NCBI GenBank assembly: GCA_025526995.1
Contig: JAHLKG010000002.1
Span: 1,302,001 to 1,366,000 of the forward strand
DNA: 64,000 bases
DNA from: Powellomyces hirtus
Lineage: Eukaryota > Chytridiomycota > Chytridiomycetes > Spizellomycetales > Powellomycetaceae
Reading direction: 5' to 3'
In this document: positions 1 to 14,141 of the stretch, piece by piece
Position numbering within the stretch: the first letter of the stretch is position 1
Layout of the letters: the number at the start of each line of letters is the position of its first letter
The notes under the pieces: model-generated
Told to the model about the DNA's origin: nothing
The model's database searches: none
What the model saw: the letters and a program-made list of their open reading frames with translations, nothing else
Position numbers and translations under genes: made by a program

Positions 1-3000
1 TGTTTTTCTGGCAAAGCAGCACCGATGCGGCCACGGCCAAACCTGCAGGTGGCCTGCCTCCACCCGCCTCAAACACGCGAGCACCGCAACTCATCGTTAC
101 CACCGGAAACCGCGAGGTGCTCACCGGGACGGGGTGTTTCTTTCTCCGATCAAACACCAAAGCTCTCACAGCGACCAACATTTTTACCGATATTTCGTTC
201 GGTCTGCTGACTCCTGCGCTTCTGCCTTCATTGACGACGACCGTGCGGCATGTCTTGATGCCGGCTTTGAAAGCGCAGGAAAATTGGGGTGTGTTGACAT
301 CGAGTGAGGGAGGACCGGGTGACAAGAATGAAAGCATTAAAGGCTTCATGGAGGTTTTGGAGAAATTCGTCAATGATCTCGATGTTGCCATGCTGAACTT
401 GGGTGACAGCGTGCAACTCCATGAATGCACCGTCGATCTGGAGGCTTACAAGAAGCCGAGCGACTATGCCAACGCGGCACACAGTCCTGAAGTCATTCCT
501 GCTCTTGAAGGTAGTTTCTTGGGTCTAAAGCATGTTTTCTTGGATCTGTCTAAAATTGAATTTTTCTTTTTTCCGCAGCTCTTGTCACGGAATGGCTCAA
601 GCAAATTGATGCAGTCCTTGCTGAATCCGAACAAATGCGCAAGGAAGCCGACGACATCGGCCCCAACGCAGAGTTGGCCCATTGGAAGGCTCGGATGGTC
701 AAATTCAACAGCATCACTGATCAGCTGAGAAGCTCGGTGTGCAAGAAAGTTGTGGGAATTTTGCATGCTTGCAAAATGAGTAAAGGCCTGCTGAAGAGCT
801 GGAAAGAAGTTGGCGATCGTGTCACCGATGCTGCCAACGAAAGCAAGGTTTGTTGGCAAGATGTCAGCCCGTTAAGTCACAATCATGACTGACTGTGAAT
901 GGCTTTACAGGATAACGTCAAGTACCTATACACACTTGACCGTTTCTGCGAGCCCTTGTATCGCTCAGATCCAATCTCCATGATCCCCTCCATCCCGGGA
1001 CTGATCAATGCCATCAAGATGATCTATTCCATCTCGCGGTACTACAACACATCCGAAAGGATGACCAGTCTCTTTGTCAAGATCACCAACCAAATGATCA
1101 CCAGTTGCAAAGAGTACATTTACCGCGATGGCACCAAGCTGTGGGACCAGGATCGCAAAATCCTCGTTGGCAAGCTGGGCGATTGCTGGAGGCTCAATGA
1201 GGCGTACCAGCGAGTCTTCCATGAGATCAAGCGGAAGCTCTCGGAAACCCCCTCTGAAAAGCAATTTGACTTTTCCGAAATGTACATTTTTGGCAAGTTT
1301 GATGCTTTCTGCAAGCGAATCCAGAAAGTCACCGACATGTTCTCGATCATTGAGAAATTCTCGTTACTGGAGCGTCTTGGAGTGGAGGGAATGGATGGAA
1401 TCATCAAGCGATTCTCCAACGTCCTGATGCAGATGCAACGAAAAGGATATGATATTCTGGATCATAGAAAAATGGTGGGCAATTCCAAGTCCGCGATCGA
1501 CTGTTATTGCGTATAAGCTGATCAAAGTTGCCCTGAATGGTAAATTAGGAATATGATACAGACTACAACACGTTCAAGAAGCAGATTTCGGATCTGGAAT
1601 CTACTCTGCAGCAGTTCATTGACGCATCGTTTGAGCACATCACCAATACCGAGGCTGCCTTATCGCTTCTGTCCAAATTCTCGCAGATCAAAGATATGGC
1701 ACTTGATCTGGAATCCAAGTACACCCAAGTCTTTGCGCACTACATCCGCAGGGACCTCGAAGGCGTCAGGAAGCTGTACTTGAAGCACAAGGAGAATCCT
1801 CCACTTCCGAGAAATACCCCTCCAGTCAGTGGATCCATCGAGTGGGCCCGCCAGCTGTACCGTCGTATTGAGTCGCCCATGAAGCACTTCAAACTCCACA
1901 CTAACGTGCTGGACTCTGCTGAAGCAAAGAAACATATCCGGAACTACAACAAGCTTGCTCGGGCGCTGGTTGAGTTTGAGATGCTATGGCATAAAACCTG
2001 GTTCAACGTCGTCGACGAGGCTAAAACGGGCTTGCAAGCCACTCTCCTCGTTTCCGACGCTGAAGGCAACCTCTATGTCAACTTTGACAAGCAAATCCTG
2101 CATCTGATTAAAGAAACCAAACACATGCAGCGACTCGGCCTGGAAGTTCCCGAATCAATCCGCAACGTATGTCTAAAGGAGATGTACTACAAGGGCCTTT
2201 ACAGCGGTCTCCTATCCATTTTGCAGACCAAGAAGCGGGTCCTGGACAAGGTCACCAACGTCTTGCGAAGGGCACTTGTCCCCCACATTGAAGATTTGGA
2301 CAGATGTCTGCAGCCGGGACTCACTGCTTACACATGGACGTCTCTCAATCTTGACGAGTATCTGGGCAAAAACAACCAACAGCTCGCCAAGCTTGAGGAA
2401 CTTGTTGACAAGCTACTCGACATCATCGAGGTGCGGATTGACCACGGCGTCAAGAAGATTGCTGAGCTGTCGTTGGGTGAAGTCCCGTCTGAAAACGAGC
2501 AATGGACAGTGGACACGTTCCTCGAAAAGACAGAGGACCGATGCGGCGTCGTGGTCGGCATGATCAACAACCGATCCAACCTCATTGAGAGCGCCACGAG
2601 GGACATCATTGACGAGCTGAGCAAAGGTGTCCCACTGCCAATGAGCCCAGACCTCAAGCTTGCCCATGAAGCGGTGTACTTCAACTTCAACTACCAAAAC
2701 CTTGAAGCGTTGGTACAATGCACCAAAGGGTCACTCGACCTGCTGAGATCAAGATTGGGCACGTATACCGGTAACCAGTACAATCGCAGCGTTGCGCAAA
2801 AGCCTTTCTTCCGGGCTGAGCTTGTGCTCAACATTCCCAACGTGGTGCTGCAACCCAAGCTTGAAGACATTCAGACAGCAATCAACAAGGCGGCTGGTAT
2901 GGTTGTAGAAGTATCCAAGAAGCTCACTTTGAACTGGCGGACATTCCTGCTACCAACGGACGGATACGAACACACCACCCCACGGTCGCCCGAAGACACC

Positions 3001-6000
3001 GCGCAGGTCGCGAACAACAAAGATGTGTTCAAAGCATTGACTACCTTGAATTCTACGGTCAACTCGATGCGCAAGGAGATTGAGACTCACCGTGAAGCCT
3101 CTAGCAAATACGATTTCTTGTGGAAGGACGACAAGAACGAGACCATCCAGGCCTTTTTGAACTCCAGCCCGACCATTGCAGACTTTGAGAGCGAGATCAA
3201 CCGCTACGAAGGAATCGATAAAGAGATCAATGAGATTCCGATCACAACACAGATTGGTTTGCTCCTGGTTTCGTTTGAGCCCTTGAAATTGGCTCTTCTG
3301 GCCGAAACAAAGGAGTGGAAGCAGCAATACGGCCTGAATCTTAACCGGAAGGTCAAGACGGATATGGAGCAGCTGATGGAATACATGGAGAACAAGACTC
3401 TTCGTCTCAGCCGCAAGATCTCTGACATTGACGATCTTCGGATGGCGGTGCAGACACTCAGTGAGATCCGCGAAACTGAAGTGGACATCGACATGCGTGT
3501 GGCTCCGATCGAAGAAGCCTACCTTCTCCTCGCCAAGCACAACGTCTCTGTGTCAAAGGAAGAGACAGAAATGGTGGACTCGTTGCGCTACAGCTGGAAG
3601 AAACTCAAGCAGCTGGTTATCGATGTGCAGGCACACCTTTCCAAGATTCAGCCAGTCTTCAGAGCGGACCTCATCAGCGCCGTCGCAAAGTTTACGCAGG
3701 ATGTGAATGATTTTACGACTGAGTACTCGACAAATGGTCCCATGGTAGGATCCATTCCGCCGAAGACGGCCACTGAACGGCTTAATGTATTCCAGCGATC
3801 GTTTGATGAGCTGAACAGAAAGTGGGAGACGTATTCCGCTGGAGAGGAGCTGTTCTCAATTCCAGTTACTCCCTTCCCAACGCTTGTTCGTGTCAAGAAG
3901 GAGCTGAAGCTGCTTCAGAACTTGTATGGCCTGTACAATGACGTGCTAGAGAAGCGGCAGCAGTACAGCGAGACGCTGTGGACCGATCTGAATCTCCAGC
4001 TCATCAACGACGACATGACCGACTTCCAAAACAAGATCAAGAAGCTTCCCAAGGCGCTCAAGGAGTGGGATGCTTTCCTTGAGTTGAAGAAGACGGTGGA
4101 CAACTTGACAGCGATTGTCCCCTTGCTTGAAATGATGAGCAACAAGGCCATGCAGCGGCGCCATTGGGACCGGATTCAAGCGACCACCAAATCGACTTTC
4201 GAGCTGGATCCCGAGCAATTCTACCTGAAAAATCTCCTTGATGCTCCGCTGAATGAGAACAGGGAAGATATTGAAGATATCTGCACAGCTGCAGTCAAGG
4301 AAGCGGACATTGAGATCAAATTGAAGCAAGTTGTTACTGAATGGGAAGACAAAAGCTTTGTCCTAGCCGCGTTCAAAAATCGCGGTAACCTCATCCTGCG
4401 TCCGGCATCAACATCCGAAATCATCTCGCAAATGGAAGATGGATTGATGACACTCGCTTCGCTCATGAGTAACAGATACAATGCGCCCTTCAAGCCCATT
4501 ATCCAGACGTGGGTACACAACCTATCGACTGCCTCTGAGGTGATCGAGAATTGGTTGGCGGTGCAAAACTTGTGGATTTATCTCGAAGCTGTATTCGTTG
4601 GGGGAGACATCGCGAAACAGATGCCCAAGGAAGCCAAACGATTCAGCAACATTGACAAGAGTTGGGTGAAAATCATGGGCCTTGCAAACGAGCACCCCAA
4701 CGTTATCCAATGCTGCGTGTTGGATGAAACCATTGCAAACCTGCTCCCGCACCTCACGGAGCAGCTTGAGCTCTGTCAGAAATCGCTGTCTGGATATCTA
4801 GAGTCGAAGCGTGCCATTTTCCCTCGATTCTTCTTCGTCTCCGACCCAGCCCTGCTTGAAATCCTTGGTCAGGCCAGCGACTCGCACACCATTCAAGCCC
4901 ATCTCAAGAGCGTGTTTGAGAACATCAATAACGTGCAGTTCCACGAGAAGGACTATGACAAAATTCTCGCACTCGAAAGTTCGGAAGGTGAACGCGTGCC
5001 CCTCAGTCGTCCCATGCTGGCTGCTGGAAACGTCGAGATGTGGTTGGGAACGCTGCTCAAATCTATGCAGACCACTATCAACGACGTTATTCGAGAGGCG
5101 GCCACGCGCGTCAATGATATGCCGTTGCAAAAGTTCATGGATGAATACCCAGCACAGATTGGATTACTGTGCTTGCAAATTCAGTGGACGCAGATGTGCG
5201 AGGAAGCGTTGACTGCGTCCAAGACGGACAAGAAGAAGATGGCTGCGACCAATCAAAAGATCACTGAACTGCTGAACACATTGATTGAGGTGACCACTCG
5301 TGATCTCACGAAAATGGATCGAACAAAGTACGAGACCCTTATCACAATTCAAGTGCATCACCGAGACGTGTTCGAAAAGCTGTTCAAGGCACACGTCAAG
5401 TCGCCGGAAGATTTTGAGTGGCTCAAGCAAGCTCGATTCTACTGGCAGGAGACTAAAGATTGCTGTGTTGCGTCCATCACCAACTTTGATTTCAAGTACC
5501 AGTGCGAGTACCTCGGTTGTACAGATCGTCTTGTTATCACCCCGCTGACTGATCGATGTTACATTACTTTGGCTCAGGCCATGGGAATGTCTCTGGGCGG
5601 ATCACCGGCTGGTCCTGCAGGAACAGGAAAGACCGAGTCCGTGAAGGATTTGGGGAAGAACTTGGGCAAATGGGTTGTGGTGTTCAATTGTTCCGATCAA
5701 ATGGATTACCGTGGTCTTGGCCGAATCTTCAAGGGATTGGCACAGAGTGGATGTTGGGGATGTTTCGATGAGTTCAATCGAATCGAGTTGCCTGTACTTT
5801 CCGTGGCGGCGCAACAAATTGGATGTGTGTTCTCGGCAAGGAAGGAACGCAAGACCTCATTCATCTTCACGGACGGAGACACGGTTGAGCTAAACCCCGA
5901 AGTCGGAATGTTCATCACCATGAATCCTGGTTACGCTGGTCGTGTCGAGCTGCCCGAAAACTTGAAGGTGCACTTCCGATACGTGGCGATGATGGTGCCC

Positions 6001-9000
6001 GATCGACAGATCATTATGCGTGTCAAGCTCGCTGGTTGTGGTTTCCTGAACAACATTGTTCTGGCCAAGAAGTTCTTTGTGCTCTACCGACTTTGCGAAG
6101 AGCAGCTGTCGAAACAGGTTCACTACGATTTCGGTCTGCGTAACATTTTGTCCGTGTTGCGAACGTGCGGTGCTGCAAAGAGAAGCAACCCCGAAGACTC
6201 GGAAAATCTCATCATTATGAGAGTACTGCGTGACATGAACTTGTCAAAGCTTGTCGATGAAGACGAAGCGCTGTTCTTGAGTCTGGTCAACGATCTTTTC
6301 CCTGGACTCACCGCAAAGAAGGCAACCTACCCGAGCATGGAGGCCGCGATTGACCAGCAGCTCCAGGATGCGCATTTGATCAACCACCCGCCATGGACGT
6401 TGAAGGTCATTCAACTCTACGAGACTGCCCGTGTGCGACACGGTATCATGGTTCTCGGTCCCACCGGAACCGGAAAGTCCAAGTGTATCAATGCACTGCT
6501 GAAGGCCATGACTGCCTGTGGTGATCCGCACAAGGAGTTGCGCATGAACCCTAAAGCCATTACGGATTATCAAATGTTCGGACGGCTGGATGTCGCGACC
6601 AACGATTGGACAGACGGTATTTTCTCATCGCTATGGAGAAAAACACTTAAGAAGAAGGGTGAAACCATCTGGATTGTGCTCGATGGGCCCGTCGATGCCG
6701 TGTGGATTGAGAACTTGAACTCTGTGTTGGATGATAACAAGTGTCTCACACTTGCGAACGGAGATCGAATTCCCATGTCCGCGGCCTGTAAATTGACGTT
6801 CGAGGTGCACAGTTTGAGGAACGCCTCTCCCGCTACGGTCTCCCGATGTGGAATGATCTACATCGGTGTCACAGCATTGACATGGGACATTGTGCTGCAG
6901 TCGTGGTTCAAATCAAGGGCTGCATCAGAAGTTGCAGTGCTCGAACCTCTGTTCAACTCTAGCTTCGGTCCGTGCAGCAACTACCTGACCATTGACCTGC
7001 ACCCAAAGATGTTGATCGCGCGAGTCTCGTATGTGGCAAACTGCACGACTCTGTTGCAAGGCTTGATTCCCAAAGCAGAGGCGAATAAATCGCAAATCCC
7101 TGCTGACCACCTTGAACGTTTGTACGTGTTCTGTATGTTCTGGTCACTGGGAGCATTGCTGGAACTCGATGAGCGAAAGAAGCTGCAAGCGTTCATGTTG
7201 GAAAAGTGTCCGGACTTGAAATACCCTCCCCTGGACCCTAACTCCTTAGACACTTTCTACGAATTCTTTGTGGATGAGGCCGGTCAATGGTGTCACTGGA
7301 AAGAACGTGTTCCCGGATGGCTTTACCCACAAGACTCGACACCTGAGTTCTCGAGTATCATCATCCCCACCGTCGACAACGTGCGAACAGAGTTCCTCAT
7401 TGACACGGTTGCCAAACAGTCAAAATCTGTGTTGCTAATTGGAGAACCCGGTACGGCAAAGACCGTCACGATCTACAAATACCTGGCCAAGCTGAACGGG
7501 GACACGCACATGTCCAAGAATCTCAGTTTCTCATCCGCGACCACGCCAATGATCTTCCAACGTACGATCGAAAGCTACCTCGACAAGCGAATGGGTTCCA
7601 CCTACGGACCGCCCGCAGGCAAAAAAATGCTGCTGTTCATTGATGACATCAACATGCCTGAAATTAACGAGTGGGGAGACCAGGTGACTGGCGAGATTGT
7701 GCGACAGCTTATGGAATTCCAAGGGTTCTACTCGCTCGACCGACCAGGTGATTGGACTGCTATCGTGGATTTGCAATTCCTGGGCGCAATGATGCACCCA
7801 GGAGGTGGACGTAACGACATTCCTAGCCGGTTGAAGCGGCAGTTCCTGGTCATCAACTGCACAATTCCATCTGACACGTCCGTCGACAAGATTTTCGGTA
7901 CCATGCTCGAGGGTCATTTCTCCGCAGCGCGCGACTTCCCCGAGGAGGTCATCTCGACGATCAGTCGTATTCCGGCGCTGACTCGTCGATTGTGGCAGTT
8001 GACCAAAGCCAAGATGCTCCCCACCCCAGCCAAATTCCACTACATTTTCAACTTACGTGATTTGTCCCGCATTGTGGAGGGTATGTTGAACACCAAAGCG
8101 GAGATCATCAATAGCTCCAAAATGCTGTTCCATCTTTGGGAACACGAGTGTTCTCGGGTCATTCCCGATCGGTTTGTCACAGCAGAAGACATTGACTGGT
8201 TCAACAAGACCATGACGAACCTTGTCACAAAGGACATTGGAGAAGAAGCTGGAGCTGCGGTTGCTCAGAAGAGCTACTTTGTGGACTTCCTACGTGAGCC
8301 CCCCGAGGTCGACGATCCAGATGTGGAAATCGACCTGGACGCATGCAAGGTTTACGAAAAGATCCAGTCGTTCGAACAGCTCCGGGAACGCATTCAAGAG
8401 TACATGAGACAGTACAACGAGAACATTCGTGGATCTAAGATGGATCTGGTACTGTTCGAGGACGCGATGAGGCACATTGTCAGAATCTCGCGTATCATTC
8501 GTACCCCACGAGGAAACGCTCTGCTGGTTGGTGTAGGTGGTTCCGGAAAACAGTCACTCACAAAACTGGCTGCTTTCATCGCCAAGAGTCAGGTGTTCCA
8601 AATCTCGATCTCCAAGAACTACGGTGTGACTAACTTGATGGAAGATTTCAAATTCATGTACAAGCTTGCGGGCGCCCAAGATAAATCTGTAACGTTCATA
8701 TTCACGGACAATGAGGTCAAGGAAGAGACGTTCTTGGGATACATCAACAATATTCTGACATCTGGAGAAATTACCAATCTGTTCCCGAAGGATGAAGTGA
8801 TTGGAATCACGGGTGATCTACGAGTACCGATGAAGAAGGCTCGACCGAGCGTGCCGGACACGCAGGAGAACCTGTGGCAATTCTTCATTGACCGTGTGAA
8901 AGCCAATTTGCACGTGGTGCTCTGCTTCTCGCCTGTGGGAGACAAGTTCCGAAACCGATCTCTCAAGTTCCCCGGTCTGGTGTCAGGATGTACGATGGAT

Positions 9001-12000
9001 TGGTTCACGCGTTGGCCAGCAGAAGCCCTTCGTGCTGTTGCAGAAAAGTTCTTGGGCGAGGTTGAGATTGTTAGCACGGAACAGGTCAAGAAGGATGTTG
9101 TGCACCACATGGCCTTCGTGCATGATCTGGTGGCCGAAGCTTGCAATAACTACTTCACGCAATTTCGTCGCCGCACTCACGTCACGCCGAAATCGTACTT
9201 GTCGTTCTTGGACTCGTACAAAAAACTGTATCTGTCTAAGCGAACTGAAGTTGGTGGCCTGGCCGACCGTATGAACTTGGGTCTTGCCAAGCTGCTCGAA
9301 GCTTCGAAGTCAGTCGCGCAGCTTCAGGAGGAGCTCGTCGTGAAAGAGAAGGATCTTGCAGTTGCCTCGAAGGAAGCAGATGCGGTATTGGCAGAAGTCA
9401 CCAGCAGTACTCTGGCAGCTGAGAAGGTGAAGGATGCCGTGCTGAAAGTCAAGACCAAATCTGAGGGCATCGCAAACGTCATTCGTGCCGACAAGGAGTA
9501 CGCCGAAGGGCAGCTAGAAGCCGCCAAGCCTGCTTTGGAAGAAGCTACAAACGCATTGAACTCTATTCAGCCATCTCACATTTCGACCGTGCGTAAGCTG
9601 GCCAAGCCTCCCCATCTGATCATGCGAATCATGGATGGTGTGCTATTGCTGCAGAAGCGAAAAGTGGATCCCGTAACGCAGGATCCGGACCGACCTTGTT
9701 GCAAACCGTCCTGGAGTGAAGCGTTGAAGCTCATGTCAGCGTCCGACTTCTTGTCTTCTCTTACAACCTTCAGTAAAGATGAAATCAACGAGGAGACCAC
9801 CGAATTGTTGGAGCCATACCTTGAGATGCCCGATTTCAACTTGGAGGGTGCCAAGAAAGTGTCTGCCGATGTTGCTGGTTTGACGTCGTGGGTCAAGGCC
9901 ATGGCGTTCTACTTTGGCATCAACAAGAAAGTTATTCCGCTCAAGGCCAACTTGATCGTGCAAGAACACAAGCTCACAATTGCCATGGGAGATCTCAATG
10001 CTGCGCAGGCGCAACTCGACGAGAAACAAGCTGAGCTGGATGTCTTCAAGGAAAAGTACAATCACGCGGTTGGCACGAAACAGGCCCTCCAGGCTGACGC
10101 TGATCAATGCAAGCGAAAGATGAACGCTGCCACGGCCTTGATTTCCGGTCTCAAAGGAGAGAAAGACCGTTGGACAATTCAGAGTAAAGAGTTTGCTGAG
10201 CGTGTCGGCCGACTTGTGGGAGACATCATTCTTGCTACAGCTTTCTTGTCATACTGCGGACCGTTCAATCAGAGCTTCCGTGCTCAACTCTTAGGCGATT
10301 GGACAAAGGAATTGGTGAAGAGAAAAATACCGCACAGTGACGATCTGGATATCATTGGTCTGCTAGTTGAACCTACTGTTGTTGGAGAGTGGAACATCCA
10401 AGGTCTGCCCACGGATGAGCTGTCCGTTCAGAACGGTATTGTTGTGGTCAAGGGAACACGATATCCGTTGCTGATTGATCCTCAGAACCAAGCCAAAGTG
10501 TGGATCAAAAACAAGGAAGAGAAGAACAAACTGGTGGTTACCAACTTGACTAACAAGTACTTCCGATCACACGTGGAGGATGCCGTGAGTCAAGGACGGC
10601 CTTTGCTGATTGAAGATGTCGAAGAGGCATTGGATCCTACCCTTGACAACATTCTCGAGAGAAACTTGATGAAAGCCGGCAGATCGTTCAAGGTTGCCTT
10701 TGGTGACAAGGAACTGGATTGGGGCGACGGTTTCTACCTCTACATCACAACCAAACTCCCCAACCCCAACTGGTCTCCTGAACTCTACGCCAAACTGTCC
10801 GTCATTGATTTCACTGTAACACACAAAGGTCTCGAAGAGCAGCTGCTAGGTCGTGTCATTATGCGAGAAAAGCAAGAGCTCGAAACTGAGCGAGCAAAAC
10901 TGCTCGAGGACGTGAATTCCAACAAGCGCAAGATGAAGCAGCTGGAAGACAACTTGTTGGAACGTCTGACGTCGACTCAGGGATCACTTGTTGATGACGA
11001 GTCGCTGATTGAGGTGTTGGCCGTCACTAAGACGACAGCAGAGGAAGTCAACGAGAAGCTGGTCGTCGCAGCCGAGACACAAAAGAAGATTGGAACTGCG
11101 CGTGAAGAATACCGACCCGTTGCGAGTCGTGGGTCCATCATCTATTTCTTGATTGCGGAGATGAGCATGGTCAACGTCATGTACCAGACATCGCTGAAGC
11201 AGTTCCTGCAGCTCTTTGACGAGAGTATGGAGAAGAGTGCACCCTCGCCGATTCCCAGCAAGCGTATTCTAAACATTATTGATTACTGCACGTTCCGCGC
11301 GTTCTCGTACATTGCTCGTGGTCTTTACGAGATTCACAAGGTGCTATTTGTCCTACTTCTGGCTGTCAAGATCGACATCTCGATGGGCAAACTGTCCCAT
11401 GAAGAGTTCCGATGCTTGATCAAGGGAGGAGCAGCGCTCGACATCAACGCTGTAGTAAAGAAGCCGTTCCACTGGATTCCTGACATGACGTGGTTGAACT
11501 TGGTCGCGTTGAGCAAAATGCCTGGGTTCAACGATCTTCTCAACCAGATTGGAAAGAACGAGAAGGCGTGGAGATCGTGGTACGAGAAGGACTCGCCCGA
11601 AAATGAGATGCTGCCGAGCGGGTACCATAACACGCTCGACGGATTTCGCCGACTGCTCCTCGTTAGATCATGGTGTTTGGATCGTACCATCATGATTGCC
11701 AAACAGTACATCTCCGAATCAATGTCCCCGCGATTTGCCGAGTCGCAGATTTTGGACCTCGACTCGCTCCTTAACGAGTCCGACAACAGGACACCGATGA
11801 TCTGTCTGTTGTCTACGGGATCTGATCCTTCAGCGGATATCGAAAACTTGAGCAAAAAGTACAAAATCGACATCAAGGCGATTTCCATGGGACAGGGTCA
11901 AGAAGTCCATGCTCGAAAGCTCTTGTCGGCGTTCATGACCAATGGTGGATGGGCATTGCTGCAAAACTGTCACTTGGGTATTCCGTTCATGGACGAATTG

Positions 12001-13686
12001 CTGAGCCTGATTGTCGAAACCGAGGCCGTGCACGACAAGTTCCGTCTGTGGATCACCACTGACGTCAGCGCCAAATTCCCCATCACCTTCTTGCAGATGT
12101 CGATCAAATTTACAAACGAACCGCCACAGGGTGTGAAGGCGGGTTTGAAGCGAACATACGCGTGGTTCACGCAGGACATGCTGGACATGAGCCCGCGACC
12201 GCAGTACAAGCCTTTGCTGTATGGACTTGCTTTCCTCCACTCGATTGTGCAAGAGAGGAGAAAGTTCGGACCGCTCGGATGGAACATTCCCTACGAGTTC
12301 AACCAGTCTGATTTGGCGGCCAGTGTGCAATTCGTGCAGAACCACGTTGATGAACTTGCGCCTAAGGCACCCATTTCTTGGACCACGGCTCGATTTATGT
12401 TCTGTGAGGTGCACTACGGTGGACGTGTCACGGATGACTACGATCGGTGAGTTTTCCTTGACGAACGACGATAACATTCATGGTGTAATTTCTCATCAAT
12501 TTCCTCTTTACAGACGGCTGTTGACAACATACGGAAAGGTCTGGTTCGGAGATCATATGTTTGCGGACACCTTCGTGTTTTACAAGGGTTACCAGATTCC
12601 TCACTTGAAGACTGTGGAAGAATACCGGTCGTCTATTGAGAACCTGCCCCTGCTGGACACGCCCGACGTATTTGGCTTGCATCCGAACGCCGACATCTCG
12701 TCCCAAACCAAAGAGTCGCAGCAGATGTTGGAGACGATCATGTCTATTCAGCCCAAAGACAGCAACACCGGCACGGGTGAGACGCGTGAAGATGTCGTGA
12801 AGCGAATCGCCAACGACTTGCTTGGCAAGCTTCCGGAAGACTTTGACCGGAACAAAACCAAGGCGTGCATAACTAAACAGGGTGGGCCCAAACCACTCAA
12901 CATCTTCCTTGGACAAGAGGTCGATCGCATGCAAAACGTCATTGCAGCCGTGAGATCTACGCTGAGCGACTTGAAGCTCGCGATCGACGGAACCATCATT
13001 GTGTCGGCGCAGCTGCAGGAAGCGCTCGATGCATTGTACGATGCGCGAGTACCCACCGCCTGGATAAAGATCTCGTGGTTGGGAAGCACGCTTGGACTGT
13101 GGTATTCTGAACTGCTGTCGCGTATAGCTCAGTTCCAGACATGGCTGTATGACGGGCGGCCGCTTGTGTTCTGGCTCAGTGGGTTCTTCAACCCACAAGG
13201 TTTCTTGACGGCCATCAGGCAAGAAATCACCAGAATGCACAACGGATGGGCTTTGGACAACGTGAAGGTACCTATCATTGACAATTCGAACGCGATTTTT
13301 TCCTTGATGTCCCATAAGACTAAAACCAATCCTTGTTTCTCCAGCTTGCACCCGAAGTGATGAAACAGATGAAAGAAGATATCACCTCGCCACCATCAGA
13401 AGGCGTGTACATCCACGGTCTCTTCATCGAAGGTGCCGCGTGGGACCGCAAAAATATTCGCCTCACGGAATCCCAGCCCAAGGTGATTTACCAGGCGATG
13501 CCCGTCGTGCACGTGTCGGCGACCAACTCGACCGACGACGGCGACCCGCGCATGTACCGATGTCCCGTGTACCGTCGACCGAGACGAACAGACCAAAACT
13601 ACGTGTTTGACATTGATCTCAAGACCACGCAGAACCCGGATTACTGGATCATGCGCGGAGTGGCTATCCTATGTGCCACGAGCTAG
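1..13686 (+). CDS. Axonemal outer-arm dynein heavy chain, gamma/DNAH5 type (5' partial)
   Basis: ATP-driven motor subunit of the outer dynein arm that slides axonemal doublets in the zoospore flagellum. Exons: <1-510, 579-847, 911-1474, 1549-12446, 12514-13267, 13345-13686; every junction keeps frame, giving about 4,445 codons, so only the extreme N-terminus (roughly 150 residues, judging from usual family length) is missing. The N-terminal tail is followed by the linker and six AAA modules. P-loops are visible: AAA1 GPAGTGKT (5611-5634), AAA2 GPTGTGKS (6457-6480), AAA3 GEPGTAKT (7441-7464), AAA4 GVGGSGKQ (8530-8553). The charged stalk coiled coil and microtubule-binding tip lie around 9.3-10.2 kb, and the C-terminal WIMRGVAILC is typical of axonemal chains. 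Tail and motor wording (for example GCWGCFDEFNRIELPVLSVA and YGGRVTDDYD) match the DNAH5/DNAH8 class better than inner-arm or cytoplasmic chains. Family assignment is from remembered family features, not from a search. Confidence 0.95.
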
Positions 13687-14141
13687 AATGGGAGAGAGTG
13701 CGACACGGGACGGTTGATGACATGTTGGGGGAAGGACTATGTGATTACATTTCTTATATGCATTGTATAATAGTTGACTGCTTTGGGAATAGACCCATTG
13801 TCCTTTAAGGACATTTGAAATCAACTATTTGCAGCTTTCAGGATAACGATTGCGCGGCGGCTGCAGCAGCGGAGGTCTACCGAATTCACTCAGGATTCAC
13901 AAGTCATAAGATTTTCTATGTACATCTGAAGGTCCAATCAAACTCTTCTGCGTTGAAGCCAGCCTTTTCAAAGTACCACCTTGTACAGATTAGCACAAAA
14001 TGAAAAAGCACTATAGGGTTTCTCTGGCCTTCATCAGCGAGTGTGAATTGTATAAGAATTGCAGACCAAAAGAATAGGATATGTCCCTTCTCAAAGGGAA
14101 CGATAAAATCTACGTCTTCAAGCGCCAAATGACCTCTAGTG
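13687..14141. other. Intergenic, dynein 3' flank
   Basis: 455 bp after the dynein stop. It is AT-rich just past the stop. I see no convincing gene. A minus-strand frame at 13916-14149 is open for 77 codons, but I could not connect it to the unrecognised gene upstream by plausible splice sites. Confidence 0.5.
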
